In this document: in pieces, positions 43,536-53,400 of the stretch
Layout: each line of letters opens with the position of its first letter
Position numbering within the stretch: position 1 is the stretch's first letter
Assembly: GCA_020636745.1 (NCBI GenBank)
Contig: JACJXH010000010.1
Span: 1-64,000, forward strand
Direction: 5' to 3'
DNA length: 64,000 bases
DNA from: Lentimicrobiaceae bacterium
GTDB lineage: Bacteria; Bacteroidota; Bacteroidia; Bacteroidales; Lentimicrobiaceae
Notes under the pieces: model-generated
Seen by the model: only the letters and a program-made list of their open reading frames with translations
The model's database searches: none
What the model was told of the DNA's origin: nothing
Position numbers and translations under genes: made by a program

Positions 43536-45044
43536 TTATGGATGTTTGAAATTTGCTGTTTCAAGCACGGCATGAATGTAAGCCGATGGATCAATCAGTT
43601 GGGCCGAGGCTTCCATGGCAAAGTGGAGAATAGGCTTAACCGCAAATCCCATGGTAAGGGTAAGCAGGCCGAGAATAACCACAGGAAGAACCATTGTAAA
43701 CGGCAATTTTTCCTTTTCCCCTGAATATATTGGTAACTCTTCGGGCCTTGGTTTCCAGAAGGCTTCGTTCCAAATCTTGACCATCGAAAAAAGCGTAAAT
43801 AAACCAACTGCCAATGCTACAAATGAGATTAAATATTCACCCGCACTAAAACCGGCAGAGATAAGGATAAGTTTTCCGAAGAAACCTGAAAGAGGAGGAA
43901 TACCAGCCAGTCCGAAGGCTGGAATAATAAAAAGAATGGCCAGCCAGGGCCTGATTTTATAGAGTCCGCCAATGGTTTTCAGATTGTAACTTCCCGTAAC
44001 GCGGTTGATAAGTCCGGCAACCAGAAAAGTGTTGGTTTTGGCAATGATATTATGAGCCATATAGAAAATAGCTCCTGCAATACCCGCCACCGTAAAGATG
44101 CCAAGTCCCATAATCATATAGCCAATCTGGCTGATGATATGAAATGAAAGAATCTTTCGCATGTCGTACTGCGAAGCGGCAGTCAACACCCCAACAACCA
44201 TAGTGAAACCGCCAATCCAGAGGAAAAGTGGGTGCCAGAAAAGTTTGTCCTGTACAAAAAACAAGGTGTAGATGCGAATCATGGAATAAACACCAACTTT
44301 TGTAAGCAGTCCGGCAAAAAGAGCTGTTATGGCAACAGGAGGGGTGTGGTAGGAGGCCGGCAGCCAGAAGAAAAAAGGGAATACTGCTGCTTTAATCGAA
44401 AATGCGATAAAGAACAATACGGCCGAACTGTTCATCAGGATACTGTTTTCGGCCATCGAAAGCTTTAGTGCCAGGTCTGCCATGTTAAGTGTACCGGTTT
44501 TGCCATACAGGAGGCCGATTCCGGCAAGGAAAAACAGCGAAGAAACAAGGTTTAGTGTCACATATTTGATGGCACCACTGAGTTGTTTTTTTTCGCCCCC
44601 GAGGGTGATAAGCACAAATGAAGCAGTAAGCATGACCTCGAACCAGACATACAGATTAAAAATATCGCCGGTAATAAAGGCTCCGTTTACTCCCATCAGC
44701 AGGCCCTGCACCATAGGAAAGTAAAAGTAAGACTGACGCTGGCGGTCAATGGCATCAACCGAATACAGGCTGATACTTACAGCGATGATGCCAGCCAGCA
44801 CAAGCATAATGGCACTGAAAGCATCAACAACCAGTGTAATGCCAAATGGTGCCTGCCAGTTGCCCGCATGCAATACCAGTATACCCTGATTTTTTACATA
44901 AATCAAAAGATATATTGCCAATGCCAGTTGCAACAGGCTGCCTCCAAGTCCAATCCAGGGTTGCCATTGCCGCCTGTTAAAAGCAAATAGCAGCAGAATG
45001 AGGGTAATAAGCGGGAGAAGTATGGGTAAGGCGGCTATAATCAT
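43536..45044 (-). CDS. mrpD: Na+/H+ antiporter subunit MnhD/MrpD
   Basis: A 502-residue membrane subunit related to complex I subunit ND4/NuoM, with about 14 helices. Glu136 in FNLYVWFEVMLT and the lysine of FSIKAAVFPFFFWLPASYHT match residues needed for ion movement in this family. In Mrp complexes MrpA and MrpD together carry the antiport. The 4-base overlap with mrpC and close spacing to mrpE support one transcript. Confidence 0.95.
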   Translation of the reverse strand: MIIAALPILLPLITLILLLFAFNRRQWQPWIGLGGSLLQLALAIYLLIYVKNQGILVLHAGNWQAPFGITLVVDAFSAIMLVLAGIIAVSISLYSVDAIDRQRQSYFYFPMVQGLLMGVNGAFITGDIFNLYVWFEVMLTASFVLITLGGEKKQLSGAIKYVTLNLVSSLFFLAGIGLLYGKTGTLNMADLALKLSMAENSILMNSSAVLFFIAFSIKAAVFPFFFWLPASYHTPPVAITALFAGLLTKVGVYSMIRIYTLFFVQDKLFWHPLFLWIGGFTMVVGVLTAASQYDMRKILSFHIISQIGYMIMGLGIFTVAGIAGAIFYMAHNIIAKTNTFLVAGLINRVTGSYNLKTIGGLYKIRPWLAILFIIPAFGLAGIPPLSGFFGKLILISAGFSAGEYLISFVALAVGLFTLFSMVKIWNEAFWKPRPEELPIYSGEKEKLPFTMVLPVVILGLLTLTMGFAVKPILHFAMEASAQLIDPSAYIHAVLETANFKHP

Positions 45045-45391
45045 TTGGATTCTCCTTCTTTAAGTTCATCAAGATCTTCGGTGCCGGTAGTCTGGTAAAA
45101 TTTGTACATCAGTACCAGGAAGAAGGCAGTTATCCCGAATCCAATAACAATCGCTGTAAGAATAAGGGCTTGTGGCAATGGGTCGGTAGGATTGGCAACC
45201 ACTGCGTTTATACCATCTTTAACAAACGGTGGTTGACCTTTATGCAAACCGCCGGCTACAAAAATAAGCAGGTTGGTTGCATGGCTCATCAACATGATGC
45301 CAAGAATAAGTTTTACGATACTTCGCCGCAGCATAAGGTAAACACCTGCGGCATAAAGCAATCCAATAACAAAAGCGAGCAGTGTTTCCAT
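45041..45391 (-). CDS. mrpC: Na+/H+ antiporter subunit MnhC/MrpC (NuoK-like)
   Basis: A 116-residue subunit similar to NuoK, with three helices. Features are YLMLRRSIVKLILGIMLMSHA, NLLIFVAGG and DPLPQALILTAIVIGFGITA, all conserved. The acidic helix has glutamate-free but family-typical content, and the C-terminus EDLDELKEGES is charged. It overlaps mrpD by 4 bases and follows mrpB after 3 bases. Confidence 0.94.
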   Translation of the reverse strand: METLLAFVIGLLYAAGVYLMLRRSIVKLILGIMLMSHATNLLIFVAGGLHKGQPPFVKDGINAVVANPTDPLPQALILTAIVIGFGITAFFLVLMYKFYQTTGTEDLDELKEGESK

Positions 45392-45394
45392 TGT

Positions 45395-45808
45395 TTATTC
45401 GTCTAGGATATTGAAAATAATCATCAGTAAAATCCCCCATACAGTAAGATAAACCCCGAGGTCGAAAAGAAGTGGTGTTCCAAGTTTGAGTGTTCCGGCG
45501 AAAGCCAGATTGATTGAAATCCATTCGCCGGTAAAAAACGGGTTGCCGGCCAGCAATGCAGGAAGGGTGCTAAGGGTGGCCATTGACAGTCCCATAGCAA
45601 TCAGCCAAAGCGGACTTACCCGTAGTTTTTTTTGTGCTTGCCGGGTGCCAAAGGCCATGGCGTAAAAAATAAATCCTGAAGCGGCCATCAGCCCGCCAAT
45701 AAATCCTCCGCCTGGATTGTTGTGCCCCCTGTAAAAAACCAGTAGGGAAAGTACAATAGTAACAGGCAGTATACGCGAAGCCGCCTGCTGAATGATATAG
45801 GATTTCAT
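45395..45808 (-). CDS. mrpB: Na+/H+ antiporter subunit MnhB/MrpB
   Basis: A 137-residue subunit with four helices. The block YRGHNNPGGGFIGGLMAASGFIFYAMAFG is characteristic of MrpB (P-G-G-F-x-G-G). The ATGA overlap with mrpA marks the second gene of the operon. Confidence 0.94.
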   Translation of the reverse strand: MKSYIIQQAASRILPVTIVLSLLVFYRGHNNPGGGFIGGLMAASGFIFYAMAFGTRQAQKKLRVSPLWLIAMGLSMATLSTLPALLAGNPFFTGEWISINLAFAGTLKLGTPLLFDLGVYLTVWGILLMIIFNILDE

Positions 45809-48114
45809 GTTGCGCTTCCTTTCTTTGTCCTGAGTTTTAGCAGAGCCATTACACCAATAGCTGCAATGGCAAGCACGGTGATTTCACCCAGTGTGTCGAG
45901 TGCCCTGAAATCAACCAGGATTACGTTTACCACATTTTTTCCATGAGCAAGAGAGAGGGCATTTTCAGTATAATAATCAGATATATTCGTGTTCAGGCTT
46001 AATTGTCCGGCCTTGAGTACCAGGCCAGTCATAAACCCTCCAACCAGCAGTGCAATGGCTGCATCGCGCATGCGTGAAGCCTTTGATGAGAAGTTGGTAA
46101 ACTTTGGCAGGTGATACACTACAACCATAAACAATACCAATACCAGAGTTTCTGCAAGCATCATGGTAATGGCCAAATCAATAGCACCATAAAACATAAA
46201 CAGAAGGGCTATACAATAACCTACGACGCCAAGTGAGAGTATGGCCGCAAGTCTTGATTTTACAACAACAGCATAAACTGTGGCTGCCATGAGCACCGTC
46301 AGCAACAGGATTTCAAAAATCCCCGGGACTGTAAAGGAGCTAAAGCCCGGCCAGGTGTAAGCCAATTGATACCATGCCAGCAATGAGGTCATAACAAAAA
46401 TGGCCATAAGGTAATAGCGCTGATAGCCACTTTGTATAATGGCAGTTTTTCTTTTGGTAAGGTTCAGAAACAGATCGAGGCCCTGATTAAATGCAGTTGC
46501 AAACCTGAAGGTGATAATTTCATTATTGAAGCGTGTGAGCCAGGGGTTAACCTTGCGGTAAAGCAAAAACAGGGCTACTCCGGAAGCCACGGTAATGAAA
46601 CTTACCAGCAATACCTCGTTGAACCCATGCCACAAAGCCAGTTTAAGTGTACTGGTAGCCGGGTGGATGGCCATAATGGCCGGCTTGAGCAGTAATCTGG
46701 CAACATCAGCCGGGAAAAGTCCGAAAATAAGGCTGATTGCTGCAAGTAATAATGGTCCAATTCTGAGTGCAAGAGCCGGAGGTTTGGGCTTTTCGCCGGG
46801 ATATTTCAGCGGGCCGAGAAACAGATTGAAGATTAGCGCCAGGCTTATGGCAACCATCATTACATTGGTTGCTACACCTACTATAAGCAGGAAGTTTCCG
46901 ATATCGGGAAGCGCAAATTTGGCTTCATAAATCAGTTCTTTGCCTATAAATCCTATCATTGGCGGAAGACCGGCCATACTGAGCAGCGACACAATAGCCG
47001 CGATGGCAGTTGATGGCATGGCCTTATATAGTCCACCGAGTTGTCGCAAATCGCGCGTGCCGGTGGATTTGTCGATGAGTCCTGCTACCATAAACAGCGC
47101 TCCTTTATAAAGCGCATGCACGAGTAAAAAGATAATGGCCGCTTTAACCGATATGTCGGTGTCAATGCCAAGCATCAGTACCAGTGTGCCCAAAGCGCTG
47201 ATGGTGGTGTAGGCCAGCACCTTTTTGAAGTCGGTTTGCGAAAAGGCGAAATAAGCGCCTAAAAGCATGGTAATTGCACCGGTAATGGTAAGTATATAGC
47301 GCCATTCAGGAGTGCCTCCCATTATCGGACTGAGCCTGGCAAGTAAATAGATGCCTGCCTTTACCATGGTGGCGGAATGCAAAAAAGCGCTTACCGGAGA
47401 TGGAGCCTGCATGGCCCCCGGCAGCCAGAAATGGAAAGGGAATTGCGCCGACTTGGTAAACGCTCCGGCTAAAATCAGCAGCAATGCTGGCAGGTATTGC
47501 GGATGATTGCGGATTAAATCGCCTGATTTGAGCAACTGGTTGATTTCCAGGGTTCCGGCCATCTGCCCCAGCATGATGAACCCGGCCATCATGGCAAGAC
47601 CACCTGAAACAGTGATAAGTAATGCCTGAAGGGCAGCGTTGCGGGCTTCGGGCTTCTCATGATTAAAACCTACTAAAAGGAAGGAACTCACACTGGTTAA
47701 CTCCCAAAAAATGAACATGGTGAACAGGTTGCCCGACAAAATCAGCGCCAGCATGGCAAACTCAAACAGTACTATCAGAAAGAAAAAACGGTGTTTGAGA
47801 GCATATGGCTGCATGTATTTTCCAGCAAAAACCAATACCAACGCTCCCATACCTGTTACAAGCAGGCCAAAGAAGAGGGATAAACCATCAAGATATAGCG
47901 AAAAATTAAGGTGAAGTTCAGGCAACCACTCAACTGACCATGTCAGGGAGTTTCCTTCAGCAATAAAACCCGCATAGCTCAGCAGATAGCCAAACCCTGC
48001 TGCTGATAGCAGCCCCAGTAGCCAGGGGGCTGCTTTACCTCCCTTCCTGATAAAATAAGGTGAAAGAAAAGCAGCCACAAGAAGTAAAATAAGGTAGTTA
48101 AGCAGTCCACTCAT
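45805..48114 (-). CDS. mrpA: Na+/H+ antiporter subunit MnhA/MrpA
   Basis: A 769-residue membrane protein, slightly shorter than the ~800 of Bacillus MrpA. Its first ~500 residues resemble NuoL: Glu138 in TMFIFWELTSVSSFLLVG, FPFHFWLPGAMQAPSPVSAFLHS and GAYFAFSQTDFKKVLAYTTI. The remaining ~250 residues carry the extra helices and the DUF4040/MbhE-type end (FRALDTLGEITVLAIAAIGV) that belongs to MrpA of group 1 operons. The seven gene order A-B-C-D-E-F-G is complete. The complex exchanges external Na+ for protons, giving sodium and alkaline tolerance. Confidence 0.95.
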   Translation of the reverse strand: MSGLLNYLILLLVAAFLSPYFIRKGGKAAPWLLGLLSAAGFGYLLSYAGFIAEGNSLTWSVEWLPELHLNFSLYLDGLSLFFGLLVTGMGALVLVFAGKYMQPYALKHRFFFLIVLFEFAMLALILSGNLFTMFIFWELTSVSSFLLVGFNHEKPEARNAALQALLITVSGGLAMMAGFIMLGQMAGTLEINQLLKSGDLIRNHPQYLPALLLILAGAFTKSAQFPFHFWLPGAMQAPSPVSAFLHSATMVKAGIYLLARLSPIMGGTPEWRYILTITGAITMLLGAYFAFSQTDFKKVLAYTTISALGTLVLMLGIDTDISVKAAIIFLLVHALYKGALFMVAGLIDKSTGTRDLRQLGGLYKAMPSTAIAAIVSLLSMAGLPPMIGFIGKELIYEAKFALPDIGNFLLIVGVATNVMMVAISLALIFNLFLGPLKYPGEKPKPPALALRIGPLLLAAISLIFGLFPADVARLLLKPAIMAIHPATSTLKLALWHGFNEVLLVSFITVASGVALFLLYRKVNPWLTRFNNEIITFRFATAFNQGLDLFLNLTKRKTAIIQSGYQRYYLMAIFVMTSLLAWYQLAYTWPGFSSFTVPGIFEILLLTVLMAATVYAVVVKSRLAAILSLGVVGYCIALLFMFYGAIDLAITMMLAETLVLVLFMVVVYHLPKFTNFSSKASRMRDAAIALLVGGFMTGLVLKAGQLSLNTNISDYYTENALSLAHGKNVVNVILVDFRALDTLGEITVLAIAAIGVMALLKLRTKKGSAT

Positions 48115-48247
48115 GGTAATAGGAAATGCATTTGAATATGAAGAAAAATGATTAGTTTACGAATTTAGAAAAAATCCTGATAACAAAAAATGCCTGAAAC
48201 CTGGTAAGCCAAGTTTAGGGTTAAGAAATGAGAAGAATTTGTATTGC

Positions 48248-50149
48248 TTACTCTTCTAATGTGCTTATATCGCCGGTTTCCTGTCCTAATGCTTTGGCTT
48301 TCAGAAGTCTTCGCATAATTTTGCCACTTCTGGTTTTAGGCAAAGCGTCGGCAAACACAATAAAGGCAGGTCGTGCTATGGGGCCAATTTCTTTTTCAAC
48401 ATGATTTTTTAACTCTTCGGCCAGCTTGTCACCTGCTTCAAACCCTTGTCGTAAAATGACGGTTCCGTGAATTACATTGCCGCGCAGTTCATCGGGTAAT
48501 CCGATGGCAGCAGCTTCAGTTACTGCAGGATGACTTACCAGTGCGCTTTCAATTTCAGCGGATCCAAGACGGTATCCACTCACTTTAATCACATCGTCAA
48601 TGCGGCCTATAATCCAGTAATAGCCATCTTCGTCTTTGCGGGCTGAGTCACCTGCCAGATACCATTTTTGCTTGTTAAACTTTTCCCAGTATTTTTCTAC
48701 GTACCTGTCGGGGTCGCCCAGGATGGTACGTGCCATTCCCGGCCATGGGTTTTTAATAACCAGTGTGCCTTCTTCTCCTGCTTTCACCTCATTTCCGGCC
48801 TCGTCAACCACTGCCAGTTCGTTACCAAAGAACGGTTTTGCTGCTGAGCCCGGTTTAAGTGGCATGGATGGAACGGGTGTAATCATATGGCCTCCGGTTT
48901 CGGTTTGCCACCAGGTATCCATAATGGGGCAGCGCCCTTTGCCAATCACCTCGTAATACCATTTCCATGCTTCGGGGTTGATGGGTTCACCCACTGAGCC
49001 CAGCAAGCGTAACGAGCTCAGGTTGTGGCGATCGGCCCATGATGAACCAAAACGCATCAATCCGCGCAAAGCGGTTGGTGAAGTGTAAAGTATGTTTATG
49101 CCGTAGCGTTCAATCATTTGCCACCATCGGTTGGGGTAAGGATGATTGGGTGCTCCTTCGTACATCATGATGGTTGCTCCGTTGATTAACGGCCCATATA
49201 CCATATAGCTGTGACCGGTAATCCATCCCGGATCGGCGGCACACCAGAAACGATCTTCAGGTTTAATATCAAACACATATTGAAAAGTTGTGGCAGTATA
49301 AACGCTGTAGCCTCCATGGGTATGAACCAGCCCTTTGGGTTTGCCGGTGGTTCCTGAGGTATAAAGGATAAAAAGAGGGTCTTCGGCATCGGTTTGTTCG
49401 GTATAGCAATTGTCGCAGGCCAGTGGCATCGACATTAAATCGTGATACCAGAAATCGCGGTCATTTTCCATATAGCATTCTTCCCCGGTTCGTTTCACCG
49501 TGATGCATACCTCAATGGTTGGCGAGCGCTTCATGGCTTCATTGGCTATTGTTTTCAATCCGGTAGCTTTACCGCGCCGGTATCCTCCGTCAGCCGTTAC
49601 CAATATGCGGCTGTTGGCATCTTCAATGCGTTCGGCCAAAGCCTCTACACTAAAACCGCCATATACCACGCTGTGAATGGCTCCAATTTTGGCGCAGGCA
49701 AGCATGGCAATCACTGTTTCCGGAATTTGCGGCATATAAATCGTTACTACCTCGCCGGGTCGGGCACCCATTGATCTGAGCACATTGGCAAACTTTGAAA
49801 CTTCACGGTTAAGCGCGTGATACGAAAACGTACGCACATCCCCGGGCTCGCCTTCCCAAATGATGGCCAGTTTGTTGCGTGTTGCATTTTTTTGGTGGCG
49901 GTCGAGGGCATTGTGCACGATGTTAATTTTTCCACCGGTAAACCACTCATAAAAAGGATGGTTGGAAGCGTCCAATACCTGATCCCACTTTTTGTACCAT
50001 TCCAGCTTTTTGGCTTCCGTTGCCCAAAAGGCTTCGCGGTTTTCTACAGAAGTCTGGTAAACTTTATCATAATCTTTTATAGTGGCACGTTTTTTTACCT
50101 CCCTGGAGGGCTCGTAGATTTTTTTCAGTTGATTGACTGGCTTTTCCAT
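48248..50149 (-). CDS. acs: Acetyl-CoA synthetase Acs
   Basis: A 633-residue enzyme that makes acetyl-CoA from acetate, ATP and CoA. The start MEKPVNQLKKIYEPSREVKK is normal. Motifs present are the P-loop YTSGTTGKPKG, WCAADPGWITGHSYMVYGPL, DTWWQTETGGHMITP, the adenylation core YLAGDSARKDEDGYYWIIGR, and the regulatory lysine of TRSGKIMRR that is acetylated in many bacteria. Single gene, its start codon lies inside a hairpin that could be regulatory. It would let the cell use low acetate concentrations, and it sits between the Mrp operon and the PPi-PEPCK gene. Confidence 0.97.
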   Translation of the reverse strand: MEKPVNQLKKIYEPSREVKKRATIKDYDKVYQTSVENREAFWATEAKKLEWYKKWDQVLDASNHPFYEWFTGGKINIVHNALDRHQKNATRNKLAIIWEGEPGDVRTFSYHALNREVSKFANVLRSMGARPGEVVTIYMPQIPETVIAMLACAKIGAIHSVVYGGFSVEALAERIEDANSRILVTADGGYRRGKATGLKTIANEAMKRSPTIEVCITVKRTGEECYMENDRDFWYHDLMSMPLACDNCYTEQTDAEDPLFILYTSGTTGKPKGLVHTHGGYSVYTATTFQYVFDIKPEDRFWCAADPGWITGHSYMVYGPLINGATIMMYEGAPNHPYPNRWWQMIERYGINILYTSPTALRGLMRFGSSWADRHNLSSLRLLGSVGEPINPEAWKWYYEVIGKGRCPIMDTWWQTETGGHMITPVPSMPLKPGSAAKPFFGNELAVVDEAGNEVKAGEEGTLVIKNPWPGMARTILGDPDRYVEKYWEKFNKQKWYLAGDSARKDEDGYYWIIGRIDDVIKVSGYRLGSAEIESALVSHPAVTEAAAIGLPDELRGNVIHGTVILRQGFEAGDKLAEELKNHVEKEIGPIARPAFIVFADALPKTRSGKIMRRLLKAKALGQETGDISTLEE

Positions 50150-50178
50150 ACGTTTTGGGTTTTTATCATAAACGTATG
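50147..50178 (-). promoter_or_regulatory. Leader hairpin enclosing the acs start codon
   Basis: CATACGTTT (50147-50155) and AAACGTATG (50170-50178) are exact reverse complements. On the acs mRNA the 5' arm comes first and the 3' arm contains the ATG start codon as its last three bases, so the start would be base-paired in a 9-bp stem with a 14-base loop. Confidence 0.4.
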
Positions 50179-50463
50179 AAGGGATGGAGTTGTTCGCAAG
50201 CGCAGATTGAACCCGGAGGTATTATCTGTTTTTTTTCAGATATTACAGAAGGGTGGAAGATTATTGTCAGGTATCGGTAAGCCCACTTTGCTGGCATCCC
50301 ATGTCAGCTTCTTATCAACTTTGATTATCCTGTATATGCACGGATTTATGCAGAAGCTCCGATGCAGACTCAATACGGACTTAATACGGACTTAATGCGA
50401 AGTTAATTACAGGCGCTGAAATGACATTGACTGCCATTTCAACGCCTGTTAAAGTTGTTTTCT
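50150..50463. other. Gap upstream of acs with a hairpin and short direct repeats
   Basis: About 310 bases. Besides the acs leader, it holds 11-mers in a row at about 50374-50408 (CTTAATACGGA-type copies) and the inverted repeat at 50409-50449. No gene seen. Confidence 0.6.
50409..50449 (-). terminator. Hairpin after the PPi-PEPCK gene, probable terminator
   Basis: ACAGGCG.TGAAATG and CATTTCA.CGCCTGT form a stem of about 14 bp around an 11-base loop, beginning 14 bases after the stop codon at 50464. On the minus strand it is followed by AATTAACTT, a weak T-run, so termination efficiency is uncertain. Confidence 0.5.
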
Positions 50464-53400
50464 TCAGGCTTTGGTAAACAATATATCAGCGCCGATGGTA
50501 CCTTCCAGAAATTCAAGATAGTCGTCAGATTTTGCATACTCCAGTTCAGCTAAAATATTGTTTTTGCGCTGGTTGAGGTCTAACTGTTCAGTATATTCCC
50601 GATTGATGTCTAATTTCATAAAATCATCCATATACTTCAGGCTTCTTTCAAGATACTGAATCTCAATTTCCTGTTTGTGCAATAATCTTTCCTTGTACCA
50701 ATCGGCCTGGATGACTTCATCGCGTTCAAACATTTTTCTGATATCGGGGTGCGATACCGTTTTTCCCTGGTAATTGCCATATGCCATGATGTGAAGCAGG
50801 GCTTTCAACGGAGGAATGGCAGCGTCAACGCTTCCATCAGCAAAGTAATCAAGTGCAACGCGGGTTTGTGCCTCCACAATATTGTTTACGCCATCAACAA
50901 AAGCATCCATATCCTGTTTTTCAGGGCGCAACATTTTGTCGGTGAAAACAGCCTGCGGTTCGTCGAAAATACTGTTGAGGTAACTGAAAGTGAAATTCTC
51001 GGTAATTCTGTATCCTAACCTGGAGGCCATTACCTGTTTTCCGTTGTATTCAAAATCTTCCACTTTTTCGAGAGATCCTTCGGCAATCAGTTTTTTCGGG
51101 TCGCGGTCTTTTACATCCATGCGGCTCCAGAGTTCGGGTATCAGCAGAGAAATATCGTGATCAAACCGTGCTTCAGTTCCCACATGGCCTGCCGCTGACG
51201 AAAAGGCGTTGTAACCTGAGAGAATGTACGACAGCAAAGCATTGTTCAGGTCGGTAACCGGACTCAGCATGTTGAAAGGCCCTTTGGTAAGTGCGCCTTC
51301 TGAACCGGCGCCTGTGGTTGAAGGCGATTTTCCGGTGAGGCTGCAGATGAAATCCATAAACAGTTCAGGAAGCTCCTGATAATGAATAGGGCCGTAAACA
51401 CTTAATCCCCTGATGCCATTTTCTTTTTCGGGCGGATTATTGCGCCTGCCCGGCAAAACAGCATTGATGGGATGATGAACAGCTTCAGATAAAGGAATGC
51501 GGCCTGAAAAACGCAGGCCTATTTCTGCCAGATAGTCGTCAACCGGGTTAACCAAATCTGGCCTGATTTGCAGGTATCGGGGATTTTTCGATGGGGCACC
51601 ATCTACCATGCGAGGATGTGACGGAGTAATAAAATAATATCCTGATTCATCTTTACTTCCTTCTAAAATAAGCTTCCGGATGGGTTTGGTGTAAAGATCG
51701 AAATTTATAGCATCTTCAACCAGTCGTTTTCCATCTTCGGTTGATAGTGGTTCGTAGTTTGAGCAGAAGTTATTGCGCTGCGAAAGATCCGCTTCCGTCT
51801 CCTTGTCATATCCGCGATGTATAGCTTCATCGGGGCGCTGAAAGAACTTCTCTTCACAATTCTCCGTTAGCTTTACGCTTTTATTGCTGTATTCCGGATT
51901 CAGGTATTTCAGGTTTTTTACCGGAAGGGTAATGGAAGCCGTGATGTCATCTTCCATCTGAATTTTGGCTGCGGCAACAAAGTCAGAGCGAAGCTTGTGC
52001 AGATACCATGAATTATCGTCGGCAAAACCTACCCTCAGGTAACTGGCGCTGAGTTTGCGATTGTTAAACAGCAGTTCATGTCCTTTACGGCCATTGATAA
52101 CGTCGGTCGAGAAGTAGTCTTTCCAGTTGTCGCTGTGCCTTTCGGGACGATAAAAGCGTTTGACATAAAATACAAGCGCTTTTACATGTGCCGGAATCGA
52201 TTTTACAAACTGGTTGTATTCCTCAGTGTATTGTGATGAAGGGGTCAGCAGTTTAATGACCGAGCCCAGTGTGCGCATGGGCGAAAGTAACGGGCGGGCA
52301 ACCGGCTTGTGCTCTTCAGGATTTTTCCAGCGGTTGGAATAGTCGCGGTTGATAATTTCATCGGTTGCCTGAATGTCCTTGTCAAAATCGTCAACGAAGA
52401 ATGAGCCATAAATAATGGCATTGAGCAGCGATTTGGAAATTTCCGATTTTCCACCTCCCGAAACGGTGCTTGGTTTATGGCAAAAAGTGCCTTGAGCATG
52501 GGTACTTACCAGCCTCCATGAAGGAGCCGACGGGTGTTTTTCCATGTGTATTTTATGGCCCGACGGGAAGATGTAAAAATGTTCAGGTCGCAAAGTGATG
52601 CTCTGTTTTTTGCCCTGATGCATCCATTGAACGCTTCCCTGATATAGGTCTATCTCAGTATCTTCGGGAATGTAGATGATTTTATCAAACTTTTTGTCGA
52701 TTCCATACCCCTCAGGCTGAAGGTTCATGATTTCGCCAAATTTCTGCACCACATCACTGAAATAATAGGCTTTTTTGAGCCTGTTTTTCATAAAGAGCGC
52801 ACCGTTGAAGTTTGACCCTATGTTTTTGCGTCTGAAAGCAATGGCTCCTCCCGAATGTTCTTCTTCAACAAGGCCGTGCAGGTTGGCCGAATAACTGATT
52901 TGTGTTTTGATTTCCTTTTTTGAGTAACCAAAATAGTTGTCGGCTATCAGCGTGATAACAACCCCCCGTTCATCGCGGCAGGTAATTTTAAATGAATTAC
53001 CCCCGTTGTACAACTCATCTTCTGTTTTCCAGCAAACGCCGTCTTTTCGTTGCCTTTCAGTTGCTTTGTCGTAGTGCGGCAGTCCCAGCTCCTTTTTGGT
53101 CAATTGCGTGAGCTGAGGCGCCAATACAATACATCCGGTGTGACCGGTCCAGTGTTCGGGATCAAGCGCTGCATCGCATTCAGGATTGGCCGGATTGCCT
53201 GCGTTGCCAAATATGGATTCCACAAAGTCAATGTTGCTGACCAGGCTTCCGGGGGCGAAAAACCTGACTTCCATTGTTTTGCGTTTTAAAACGCCTTTTA
53301 CTTCAGGACTCACTACCGGTCTGAGCAACAAGGATACAAAAACGCCGGCTTTCTTTTCCTGAAAGGAGGTGAAAGGCAGCTGGTTAAGCTCATCTCCGGG

